Positions 24,087 to 31,886 of a stretch of 41,367 nucleotides of DNA are shown here, piece by piece (within the stretch, counting starts at the first letter, position 1; every line of letters starts with the position of its first letter). Both the position numbers and the translations under genes were made by a program. Origin of the DNA: Candidatus Cloacimonadota bacterium (GTDB taxonomy: Bacteria > Muiribacteriota > UBA6191); contig NVVD01000011.1 of NCBI GenBank assembly GCA_002402105.1, positions 57,871 through 99,237 on the forward strand. The letters are read 5' to 3'. The notes under the pieces are model-generated. The model was not told the DNA's origin. It searched no databases and saw only the letters and a program-made list of their open reading frames with translations.

Positions 24087-26015
24087 TTAGCTTCGACCAG
24101 CAAAAGACATAGATTGTCTAAGCTTAATTTCATGAATCAATTGTTTGACTCTTGTTTTTGAGGATTGTTTTTCTATAATAAATTGAATCACTATATAACA
24201 CAATAGAGTAAATTTTTGACATAGCCAAAACTTAAAGTATTTTGATAAAAATTGTTTGAATGGTTTTGGTAAATGCAAAACTAATAATTGATCTTCTAAG
24301 CTTAAAATAGCTATACTACTACCTGATTGACCTTGACGACTCGCTCGACCATAAAGCTGTAAGTCAACTCGTCTTGAGTCATGTCTTTCTGTAGCAATCA
24401 CATGTAAACCACCACAAGATAAAACATCATTCTCTAATAATATATCGGTACCGCGTCCTGCCATATTTGTAGCTATTGTAACACAAGATTTAGACCCCGC
24501 ATTTTTAATAATTTCTTCTTCTTGCTTTTGGTATAAAGCATTTAAAACGACATTATTAATATCCTGACTATTTAATAAATTTGCTAATTCTTGGCTTTCT
24601 TTTACTGTTCTAGTACCAACCAAAATCGCTCGTCCTTTTTCACTCTTATTTTTTATTTCTGAAATTAGTCTTTGTTGTTGTGATTGTTTATCAATACAAA
24701 TAACATCATTATAATAAATATGTTTCTTTTTAAGTCTATGTGGAATCCGTACTACGGCCAACTCATAAATTCTCCAAAGTTCTTTTTCTATTTTATGAAA
24801 AGTTCCACTCATGCCTGTTAATATTTCGTAGTTTCTAAAAAAACTTTGAAAACTCATTTTTTCTGATGTTTTTGTGGGGTCACTTAAAGCTAAACTTTCT
24901 TTAGCTTCAATTGCTTGATGTAAACCATGGCTCCATGATCTTTGATCCATTAATCTACCTGTTTTTTCATCTACAATAACAATTTTTTCATCTAAAATTA
25001 CATATTGCTTGTCACAAGTATAAAAATATTTTGCTGTTAGAGCTTGTTTTATTAAGTAGCTACATCGATAGATTGGTTTCCAAGACAAAGGATATGATTG
25101 TGAAATGTTTTTTATTTTTTGATGACCTTTATCAGTAACTTGAATCACTTTAATATCTTTGTATACTTTATAATCAACATCTTTTTGATACTGCTTAATA
25201 GCTTGATAAGATAACTGGCTAGCTTGATGAAACTCGGTATCTTTTTCTTTAGAAGAAATGATTAAAGGAGTAATAGCATCATCACCTAAAACACTATCGG
25301 CCTCATCAACAATAGCCATAAATAAGCCCCTCATGACTCGTTTATGGTAATAATTAGAGTTTGATATTTTTCTTATCTTCTCTTTTGTTGAATCAAAATC
25401 ATAATCAACTTTCATTTGATCTTTTAATAAGTCTGCCAGCAAATTATTGCTAGTAGCATATGTGATGTGACAAGTGTAATTTTCACGACGTTCGTTTTCT
25501 TGCATTTCAGATTCAATAAAACCTACATTTAAACCACAACAATTATAAAAAGGCTCTAAAGATTTTGCATCTCTTTTTGCTAAATAGTCATTTGTGGTTA
25601 CGATATGACAGGGTTTATTTGTCCAAGAAAATAAAACAGCCGATAAAGCTGCTGTTAGGGTTTTACCTTCACCCGTTTGCATTTCAATAGCATATTGTTT
25701 ATACATACAAAGTGCGCCTAATACCTGCACTAAATAGGGGCGTTTATTTATGGTGCGATCCATTATTTCAACTATTAAAGAAAAGGCTCTATTAAAATCT
25801 TGATCTTTGACTTCTTTTTTTGATAAAAAAAACTGTTTTATTTTATTAATTTCTTTAGCAATTTGCAAGTCACTTAATGAGCCAAACTGATCAGAGTTAT
25901 CTAAAATTAATTGACATTGTTTTTTTAACTTATTTAAATTTAATGAATAAGATTTATATTTACCAATTAAAGTGTGTATAAAAGCATCTAGTCCCTCATG
26001 AACGGTTGATTTCAT
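24087..26015 (-). CDS. Short SecA-like translocation ATPase
   Basis: The 642-residue protein carries SecA motifs in order: Walker A MQTGEGKT (112-119), TTNDYLAKRDA (140-150), DEAD box IVDEADSVL (235-243), VDEKTGR (348-354), TGMSGT (400-405), TNMAGRGTD (516-524), GGLHVIATERHDSRRVD (535-551) and GRASRQGQSGSS (556-567). Both nucleotide-binding folds and a region matching the preprotein cross-linking domain (about 245-345) are present. Only about 60 residues follow LSLED (572-576), against about 300 in housekeeping SecA. The helical-wing domain, the two-helix finger and the zinc-binding tail therefore appear absent. The start overlaps the upstream gene by four bases. It is most likely an accessory SecA dedicated to the giant protein, not the essential SecA; the substrate is inferred from gene order. 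Confidence 0.85.
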   Translation of the reverse strand: MKSTVHEGLDAFIHTLIGKYKSYSLNLNKLKKQCQLILDNSDQFGSLSDLQIAKEINKIKQFFLSKKEVKDQDFNRAFSLIVEIMDRTINKRPYLVQVLGALCMYKQYAIEMQTGEGKTLTAALSAVLFSWTNKPCHIVTTNDYLAKRDAKSLEPFYNCCGLNVGFIESEMQENERRENYTCHITYATSNNLLADLLKDQMKVDYDFDSTKEKIRKISNSNYYHKRVMRGLFMAIVDEADSVLGDDAITPLIISSKEKDTEFHQASQLSYQAIKQYQKDVDYKVYKDIKVIQVTDKGHQKIKNISQSYPLSWKPIYRCSYLIKQALTAKYFYTCDKQYVILDEKIVIVDEKTGRLMDQRSWSHGLHQAIEAKESLALSDPTKTSEKMSFQSFFRNYEILTGMSGTFHKIEKELWRIYELAVVRIPHRLKKKHIYYNDVICIDKQSQQQRLISEIKNKSEKGRAILVGTRTVKESQELANLLNSQDINNVVLNALYQKQEEEIIKNAGSKSCVTIATNMAGRGTDILLENDVLSCGGLHVIATERHDSRRVDLQLYGRASRQGQSGSSIAILSLEDQLLVLHLPKPFKQFLSKYFKFWLCQKFTLLCYIVIQFIIEKQSSKTRVKQLIHEIKLRQSMSFAGRS

Positions 26016-26746
26016 TTTATTTGTCTAGATTTTCTTTTGTTTTTACTTTGTATTAAAGCATCTTTTGTGATTCTAGAAATTAAATCTTTTGTCCATATTT
26101 TATTATCTAAGTCTATAAAAGATAATGTTTGATATTCTCCATAACCTTTGTTATCTAAAATAAAAGGGTCATAATCTTCATCAAATATAATAATAGAATC
26201 ATTAAAAATTACGGAGTCTAAAATAGAAAAACTTAAACGATCTAAGGATTTTGGTGTTTTTAAAGTATGATAAGTTAACTGATAATGATTTAAATTAATA
26301 TTAATTAAATTTATACTTTTATTTTCAAAAAACTCTTTAAATTTAGCCCTAGAGGTAAAAGTAAACGATGAGTTATACAAAACAGCATCTATAAACTTTG
26401 TCAAATCTAAGCCATTGATACCATTGTCTAATTTACTTTTAAAAAACTCTAATGTTTTTTGCTTTGCTAAAAAACTTTGCTTTTTAAAAAGATCTTTTAA
26501 AGTAAGATTTAATGCTATTTCTTGTAGCTGTTTTTTTGTTGGCTCAATTTTTTTTGTTTTTGGCTCAAAACTTTTTAATTTATCAATAGCAAATTGATCA
26601 TTCTCTAAAGCTGCTTTTTTATAATATCTAATAGCAGTTTTAAGAACCCCTTCTTTTTCAAGTTTTTGGGCTCTTTTGCCCCAGAAAGTATTTGGGTTTG
26701 CAACTAAGCTAATTTGTAATAATAGTGTTAATAATAAAAGTTTCAT
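26012..26746 (-). CDS. Exported protein of unknown function, first gene of the export operon
   Basis: The 244-residue protein has a signal peptide at 1-16 (LLLLTLLLQISLVA). A single TPR/Sel1-like helix pair follows at about 20-58 (KLEKEGVLKTAIRYYKKAAL), then a lysine-rich linker, and an alpha/beta region without a motif I recognise (about 95-244, containing FDEDYDPFILDNKGYGEY). It has no lipobox cysteine, so it is probably soluble in the periplasm. It is the promoter-proximal gene of the operon and overlaps the SecA-like gene by four bases, which suggests a role in the same export pathway, perhaps as a periplasmic chaperone or assembly factor (inference). Confidence 0.6.
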   Translation of the reverse strand: MKLLLLTLLLQISLVANPNTFWGKRAQKLEKEGVLKTAIRYYKKAALENDQFAIDKLKSFEPKTKKIEPTKKQLQEIALNLTLKDLFKKQSFLAKQKTLEFFKSKLDNGINGLDLTKFIDAVLYNSSFTFTSRAKFKEFFENKSINLININLNHYQLTYHTLKTPKSLDRLSFSILDSVIFNDSIIIFDEDYDPFILDNKGYGEYQTLSFIDLDNKIWTKDLISRITKDALIQSKNKRKSRQIK

Positions 26747-26780
26747 AGGTTTACCTTATTTTAATCTTTGATTCGATAGT

Positions 26781-26809
26781 TTTATACCATATAATCTTTA
26801 ATTTGTCAG
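26781..26809 (-). promoter_or_regulatory. Candidate promoter of the export operon
   Basis: On the minus strand CTGACA (26804-26809) and TATAAA (26781-26786) are separated by 17 bases, about 35 bases upstream of the ATG at 26746. An AAGGT ribosome-binding site lies just before that ATG. Confidence 0.5.
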
Positions 26810-26845
26810 ATATATTTAAACCTTAAAATTATTTTTATAATTAAG

Positions 26846-28046
26846 CTAATACATAAAACCAAATAACCACAAGGGTATTTTTTTACTATTTTGAGTTGAG
26901 TCTGTATCTACAACTAAATAAGAGTTTTCAATATCTTTAATTTGTTCAAAACCCTTTTTAGCTCCTCCAATTTCAAGAGTGTATTTTTTATCAATTAAAA
27001 AGTCTCCTTTTTTGGGAATCTCTAAGCTATGCTTTTCTAACAATTGCGAAGCAAAAAAAGTCTCTCTTATAGTACCTATTTTTGGTTCCCCCCCCATAAG
27101 CATAAAACATGTTAGTATTATTTAAATATAATTTCTCTGGTTTAGCTAATTTAGACAAACCTTTTTTTGAACTTACAATCGGATGAATCAAGCCACCCTT
27201 TTCTAAATGCAATAAATAGCTATATATGGTATTTCTACTGACTTCCATATTAGCAGCTATCTTTGAAATATTTAATTCAAATGGATTTGACTCACTCAAA
27301 ATATACAGCAATTTTTTAAGTTTATTAGTAAAGCTAGATGAAACCAAACCTAAGCTTACAAAATCAACATCAATGGTTAAATTAATTGTTGCTGATAAAA
27401 GATTTAAATAATTTTCTTTATTTGAAAAATAAAACGGATAGTAGCCCTGCTCTAAATACTCATTGAAAAATTCTAAGGGTATAAATTCATTTTCTAAAGA
27501 GTCTATAATTTCAATATTATTATTTAAAATTTCATTTAAAGAAAAGGTAGGTAATTTTTTTTTTAATTTTAAACATAAAAACTCTCTATAAGATAAACCA
27601 ACCATCTTATATAAAACCACTCGACGGCTTAAGTCTGCTTGAGAGTTATAAATTGAGCTAGCACAAGATCCACTAAATATCACTTTTAAGTCAGGATAAA
27701 AATCATAAATTGCTTTTAACTCCTGAGAAAAATTTTGATACTTATGAATCTCATCTAAAATTAAAACCTCACCACCTTGCTTAGAAAACTCTTCTGCAAG
27801 CTCAATTAACTTTAAATCTGTATGACCTGGATAGTCATACGAAAAATATAAAGATTTATGTGGTGAAAGCTTATTTTTTAACTCATTTATATATTGTAAT
27901 AATATAGTGGTTTTACCCACTCCACGAGCTCCTACTATCCCTATCAACTGAGATGAGTAATCTATTTTATTAAATAGATACCTCTTATATTGATTAGGCA
28001 TATTAGATAATATTTTTTTTTCTAGTTTTCTGGCTGTACTAAACAT
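26846..28046 (-). pseudogene. DUF4143-type AAA ATPase, frameshifted in a G8 tract
   Basis: The first part (339 codons before a stop) has Walker A GARGVGKTT (39-47) and Walker B EVLILDEIHKY (93-103), followed by a winged-helix-like region (ISKIAANMEVSRNTIYSYL). This is the layout of archaeal-type/DUF4143 AAA ATPases. In-frame homology ends at NMFYAYGG, where the coding strand has eight G (27088-27095). The +1-shifted frame continues as EPKIGTIRETFFASQLLEKH, the usual DUF4143 C-terminal start, down to 26846. Seven G would restore one protein of about 400 residues. The cause may be a real mutation, phase variation or a sequencing error. Many such ATPases act in defence or toxin-antitoxin-like roles; the function here is unknown. 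Confidence 0.8.
27088..27095 (-). repeat. Homopolymer of eight G (coding strand) at the frameshift
   Basis: Eight consecutive C on the plus strand lie exactly where the ATPase frame breaks. Loss of one base fuses the two halves. Such a G run stands out strongly in this AT-rich DNA. Confidence 0.9.
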
Positions 28047-28049
28047 TTT

Positions 28050-28126
28050 AACTCATTTTGATAATTGGAAGTTAACGAAAAGATGTTAAAGTGTTAACTG
28101 TCAATTAACAATTATACCATATTTTG
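28050..28126 (-). promoter_or_regulatory. Candidate promoter and GTTAA-repeat operator of the ATPase gene
   Basis: On the minus strand an extended -10, TGGTATAAT (TATAAT at 28121-28126), precedes the ATPase start at 28046. Between them several GTTAA/TTAAC half-sites lie within about 50 bases, including the symmetrical pair GTTAATTGACAGTTAAC. This looks like a binding region for a repressor, possibly the gene's own product. The regulator is unknown. Confidence 0.35.
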
Positions 28127-28315
28127 TTAAATAACTAAAAAATATAGGTAGTTTTAGCCATAATCATATCCCAATCTCTACCTACATTTATTATAGTACC
28201 AGAGTTTAAAGTAGGTTTTACTCCAAAGTTAACTGTTTAATTCCTTCCAAATACTAATAAACTCTCGTATAAAGAGGAAACCAAGTCTAGATGAGTATAA
28301 TTTATAAGTTCTCAG
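28127..28315. other. Non-coding gap between the ATPase and the antitoxin remnant
   Basis: No convincing gene is present. The gap holds an imperfect 10-bp inverted repeat (28142-28151 with 28178-28187). It also holds a minus-strand open stretch of about 33 codons (28135-28236) that ends in WDMIMAKTTYIF, has no good start and resembles no family I know; it may be a gene relic. Confidence 0.4.
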
Positions 28316-28591
28316 TTAGTTTTTCTTCAATTCTTGATCAATTCTTTCTTATAAAAATATTTTCATTAAAGATTGATAAGGTACATCTCTAACATTTGCC
28401 AAAGATTTTAGTTTAAAAATCATTGATTCAGGCATACGCATAGATATTGTTTTTAATGATGGTTTTAATTTAGGAAAGCAAACTTGCTCTGCATTACCCC
28501 AATCAACAAATTCAGAAGAACAATTATCATCCCAAAAGTCTCTTTCCTCATTTTCTGTTTTAAAGGCAGGTATATTTTTTTTATTTCCCAT
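28316..28591 (-). pseudogene. brnA: CopG/BrnA-type antitoxin with a premature stop
   Basis: The 80 readable residues start MGNKKNIPAFKTENEERDFW and contain SEFVDW, LKPSLKTISMRMPESMI and DVPYQSLMKIFL. This is the usual pattern of the small CopG-like antitoxins that pair with BrnT or HicA-type toxins: a charged N-terminus, then a ribbon-helix-helix. A TAA at 28349-28351 follows KIFL. Reading through it gives ERIDQELKKN and a second stop at 28316, which is the normal family ending. One base change probably created the early stop. The start overlaps the end of the toxin remnant. DNA binding could survive, because the loss is only about ten residues at the C-terminus. Confidence 0.65.
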
Positions 28592-28727
28592 ATATTTTCC
28601 TTTCTTTTTGAGTCATTTCTCTAGCAGAAATAACTCTAATAAGATCATCTTTAACAATAAAGCAAATAAAAAGTTTTTTACTTTCATCTGTTTTGCCTAG
28701 TGCTAAATGTCTTTCTTCTTTTGAGAA
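28581..28727 (-). pseudogene. brnT: BrnT-type toxin, C-terminal remnant
   Basis: A 48-codon open stretch has no start codon. It reads FSKEERHLALGKTDES, then LFICFIVKDDLIRVISAREM and TQKERKIYGK, and its stop overlaps the antitoxin's ATG. 'E-ERhlaLG-td...RvISARemT-kERkiY' is the conserved C-terminal half of BrnT ribonuclease toxins. In-frame stops (TGA, TAA) lie just upstream, and the N-terminal half with the catalytic region is missing. The toxin is therefore dead. The order toxin-antitoxin with overlap is that of brnTA operons. Confidence 0.75.
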
Positions 28728-28740
28728 TTGTTTTTATCAT

Positions 28741-28774
28741 TTGTTATTAAAAGTGGAGAGTTAAAAAATAACAA
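28741..28774 (-). terminator. Weak hairpin after the nap polyferredoxin gene
   Basis: Perfect 8-bp arms TTGTTATT (28741-28748) and AATAACAA (28767-28774) lie about 30 bases beyond the stop of the polyferredoxin gene in its direction of transcription. The stem is very AT-rich, with no clean T-run, so termination is only possible. Confidence 0.3.
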
Positions 28775-28800
28775 CTATTTTTATCAATAATTAAATATGT

Positions 28801-30405
28801 TTAAAACCCAGTCCTCATCTCCATAGGAGAAGCCAATAAAAAGACACTAATTGCTGAATAAATAATCATTACAAAAATTAGAGGTATAAAACTTAAAAAA
28901 CCATTTTTTTCATGGCTAAATACTTTTTTGTAGATGTTATCAGCTGCATTAATACCAAACATATGTCCAATGATTACCAAAGACATCTGAATCCACCATA
29001 CAACTTCTAAAGACAAAAATTGCGAGTAATTTTTACCTGCTGTACCAAATAAATCCCACCCATAAGAAAAAGGGTCTGATAATAGAGGTATTAAATGTTG
29101 AGCTTCCATAAAAAAATGCATAGAGTTATGAGCTAAATGATAAAAAAGTGCTAATGGTAAAACACTATAAGCATAAGTTTTAAAAAACTTTAAAGTACTG
29201 TATTTATCGTGGTTCATTAACTTTTTAGCTGTATATGCACTTAAATAATATGTAATTAATTGTGCAAATATTATCAAAGCCATTAAACAAGTAAATACAG
29301 TATATTTATCAAACCCTGTTTCTACTCTTAAAAGTTGGTTAATACGAGTCCATTGAGGGGTCATGGTCATACCATGAAAAGTAGTTAAAGCTAGTAATAC
29401 AATAATAAATATAGCTTCGTCTTTTTTAAAAATTGATATCTTTTTTAAATCTGTACCAATCGGGCGTAAATTAATAGCCATGTTGTCTTCTGGACAGGCT
29501 CTAATACACTCTGTACATAAAGTACAATATTGATTGCTACTCAATTTAGCGGGGTTTAAAAACATTGGACAACCACGTTGTGTACTTGTACCCATTAAGC
29601 ACTCTTTACCACTACAATCATTACAAACTTCTTTTGACTTAGCTCGTATCTCAAAAGGTGATAAAACAGAGTAAATACCACTAATACGTCCAACTGGACA
29701 TACATATCTACAAAAAGTACGCTTTTCAAATATGATTGCAAAAAAAATAGCACAAAATACCATCGATACACCCATGAAAGCTGTAGTTTCTGGAGAGCTT
29801 GTAACCTCATAACCAAGCTCTACCCATGTTAAAATGATAAATAAAATTAAAGCTGGATATAAGTTTCTAAATTTTTTGGGGATTATCTTTGAAATGCCTA
29901 GACGATTAATACGGTCTGTAATCGAAAAAGATGTAACTATACTTGTTAGACCCTCCCAAGGGCACATGGCACAAAATAGATTTCCAAAAGCAAAAACAAA
30001 AAATATTAATAATGCCCACCACCAAGTCCATGTTAATTGTGGCACAATACTATGACGTTGTGAGGTCATAAACCCAGCAAATAATATAATTAAAAAAACT
30101 ATAATTGAAAAAGACTGAATTAAAAAAGGAAAGGAATCATTTAAAACTAGCTTTTTAAATGGATAAAATTTTAATAGATTGAGACGAAAACCTTTACTTT
30201 TTTTTGAACTTTTAAAATATAATATGAAATGGCTACCAATTATAATAAAAGCCATAGATAAAATAGCAATCCATATCGGTATACCAGCCATTGTATGAGA
30301 GCTTGCATCAGCACCAATTTCTCTTGGTGCCATCATGCATAAGTACTCCCACGTTTTTTCAAGTGGTTTTGAAAACTGACTTATTATTTCAAAATTATGA
30401 TTCAT
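28801..30405 (-). CDS. Membrane polyferredoxin (NapH/CcoG-like) of the nitrate reductase cluster
   Basis: The protein has 534 residues. Membrane segments lie at about 43-64, 94-112, 128-146, 183-200 and 209-226, and several more follow residue 330. The cytoplasmic-side cysteines include the NapH-type motifs CAMCP (145-149) and CRYVCP (232-237). A [4Fe-4S] ferredoxin motif CTLCTECIRACP occupies 294-305, and further cysteines lie at 261, 264, 269 and 279. NapH family proteins (about 300 residues) pass electrons between quinol and NapG/NapA; this one has about 200 extra C-terminal residues with more helices and His-rich segments (FYHLAHNSMHFF). It overlaps the preceding gene by 11 bases, so it belongs to the nap operon. 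It probably works as a second quinol-linked electron entry; the exact partner is unknown. Confidence 0.75.
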   Translation of the reverse strand: MNHNFEIISQFSKPLEKTWEYLCMMAPREIGADASSHTMAGIPIWIAILSMAFIIIGSHFILYFKSSKKSKGFRLNLLKFYPFKKLVLNDSFPFLIQSFSIIVFLIILFAGFMTSQRHSIVPQLTWTWWWALLIFFVFAFGNLFCAMCPWEGLTSIVTSFSITDRINRLGISKIIPKKFRNLYPALILFIILTWVELGYEVTSSPETTAFMGVSMVFCAIFFAIIFEKRTFCRYVCPVGRISGIYSVLSPFEIRAKSKEVCNDCSGKECLMGTSTQRGCPMFLNPAKLSSNQYCTLCTECIRACPEDNMAINLRPIGTDLKKISIFKKDEAIFIIVLLALTTFHGMTMTPQWTRINQLLRVETGFDKYTVFTCLMALIIFAQLITYYLSAYTAKKLMNHDKYSTLKFFKTYAYSVLPLALFYHLAHNSMHFFMEAQHLIPLLSDPFSYGWDLFGTAGKNYSQFLSLEVVWWIQMSLVIIGHMFGINAADNIYKKVFSHEKNGFLSFIPLIFVMIIYSAISVFLLASPMEMRTGF

Positions 30406-30970
30406 TTGATTGTTCGAGAAGCTTTTCTTTTCTGTCCATAGTTACTCGTTTTTTTCTAGCACCTATGGCTGTCATAAATAAAAGTAAAAACAAAACAAAA
30501 GAAACCCATTTACCCCAATGTGTTTTTTGAGATTCTAAAATAAATGGTACCCTCACCTCAAAATTATTGTCATCTACTAAAACTAGTTTTAAAGAGTAAT
30601 CACCCTCTGAATTTAGTTTTCGATTAATTTGGTAGATGCTCTCTTCTTCTGCTTGTGGTTGATACTTTTCTTCAAGCATTGTATCACCATCAAAAATTTG
30701 AACTTTAGCTGCGCCTTTATAAACAGAGTTGTTTTTTAAATCATAAACTACTGAATATAATCTTGCTTCTCCAGGGTACTGAGCATCTTGTAAATTTATG
30801 CCTTGAAAGTCATAAATAACTAAAGATATTTCATATTTTCCATCTTGTCCTAAAAACTCTGTTTGAGGTATTTGTGGATAATTCTCAAAATATCCATAGT
30901 GAGGTAACCCTTTAAAATGATGAGCAAATAATAAAGTCTGAGAAATAAGTAAAATTAAAAGTAATTTCAT
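30395..30970 (-). CDS. Membrane-anchored exported protein of the nap operon, unknown function
   Basis: The 191-residue protein has a signal peptide (1-17, LLLILLISQTLLFA). A beta-rich periplasmic domain (about 20-145) follows, with FKGLPHYGYFENYPQIPQTE and the Ig-like strand pattern SLVIYDFQGIN and YSLKLVLVDDNNFEVRVPF. One C-terminal membrane helix (about 152-166, FVLFLLLFMTAIG) ends in a basic cytoplasmic tail. I do not recognise a named family. It overlaps napH by four bases and the polyferredoxin gene by 11 bases, so it is co-translated with membrane electron carriers and likely helps assemble or hold that complex. Confidence 0.65.
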   Translation of the reverse strand: MKLLLILLISQTLLFAHHFKGLPHYGYFENYPQIPQTEFLGQDGKYEISLVIYDFQGINLQDAQYPGEARLYSVVYDLKNNSVYKGAAKVQIFDGDTMLEEKYQPQAEEESIYQINRKLNSEGDYSLKLVLVDDNNFEVRVPFILESQKTHWGKWVSFVLFLLLFMTAIGARKKRVTMDRKEKLLEQSNES

Positions 30971-31884
30971 TTTTTAAACCCGATACTTAAGCATTTAGTT
31001 GGACAAGCAATTAAACATTCACCACACAATGAACAATCAATCGTTTCATCAATTTTTGGATTTACATCTAATGGACAAATTAAAGTACAAGAGTTACAAC
31101 TATCTAAACATTGACTACTATCTCTTTTAATTCTAACTAATGATTTAGACCCAATAAAACCAAGTATTTGCCCTGTAGGACACAAATATTTACAAGTAAA
31201 ATGTTTTCCTAAAAACAAATCAACTAAAGTAAAAAATAATATTACAAATAAACAAGTTGATAGTGAGCCAAAAGCTATGGCATGAAACAAAGTTTGCCCA
31301 ATAGCAAAGTAAGGTAATATGTGAGTCCAGACACCATGACTAAAAGTTAGAGATAATATCAAACCACCACAAAGAACACCATAAGCACTAGCTTTAGATA
31401 AATGAACTTCAGGAAAGTAAAAGTATTTTAACAAATATCTACGTACTCTTGAAGTCGTAAAAAACAAAAGTGATGCAGGACAAATATATGAGCAAAATAC
31501 TCGCCCAAATATTAATGATAAAGATAAAGGTACAATCAAACCAACTGCAAAACCTAAAGATACTTCATGATTTTTAACAAGTACGCTTATAAAAGCTATG
31601 GGGTCAGTAAAAGGTACTCCCATTACTCTAATCGACCAAGTCATTCCAGCATTCGATTGAGCAATAACCATAGGATCACCAAATAATGAGTAAAAACCAT
31701 CATATACTTCATAAAATAGTTTCCACCATTTACCAGCAGCTAAACCAACTAAACGAGATAAATTATAACCATTTTTCCAGTTTAAATATTGTAAATTTAA
31801 AGCAAAAACTACTAATAATAATAAAACCATTGCTCTTGTAAAGATAGAAAAAGTTAATAAAAAACGGCCCTGATTATTTTTCAT
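30967..31884 (-). CDS. napH: NapH, quinol-linked membrane iron-sulfur protein
   Basis: The 305-residue protein has a length typical for NapH. It has about four to five membrane segments (17-35, 108-128, 168-185, 194-222) and the two diagnostic NapH motifs CSYICP (131-136) and CKYLCP (231-236). Two ferredoxin-type clusters follow: C259/C263/C266/C270 and CSLCGECLIACP (284-295). In known Nap systems NapH takes electrons from quinol and hands them to NapG for NapA. It starts two bases after napG and overlaps the next gene by four bases, so it is co-translated. No napC is found here, which makes NapGH the likely quinol oxidase of this pathway. Confidence 0.88.
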   Translation of the reverse strand: MKNNQGRFLLTFSIFTRAMVLLLLVVFALNLQYLNWKNGYNLSRLVGLAAGKWWKLFYEVYDGFYSLFGDPMVIAQSNAGMTWSIRVMGVPFTDPIAFISVLVKNHEVSLGFAVGLIVPLSLSLIFGRVFCSYICPASLLFFTTSRVRRYLLKYFYFPEVHLSKASAYGVLCGGLILSLTFSHGVWTHILPYFAIGQTLFHAIAFGSLSTCLFVILFFTLVDLFLGKHFTCKYLCPTGQILGFIGSKSLVRIKRDSSQCLDSCNSCTLICPLDVNPKIDETIDCSLCGECLIACPTKCLSIGFKK

Positions 31885-31886
31885 TA

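Noticed and set aside
24087-26015. Housekeeping SecA
   Set aside because: The protein is about 260 residues too short, lacks the C-terminal zinc-binding tail and sits in an accessory operon.
28142-28187. Imperfect 10-bp inverted repeat with a 26-base loop
   Set aside because: The loop is long, there is no T-run, and it lies in a decayed gap; chance is likely.
28135-28236. Minus-strand open stretch of about 33 codons ending in WDMIMAKTTYIF
   Set aside because: It has no start codon or ribosome-binding site and no recognisable homology; at most a gene relic.
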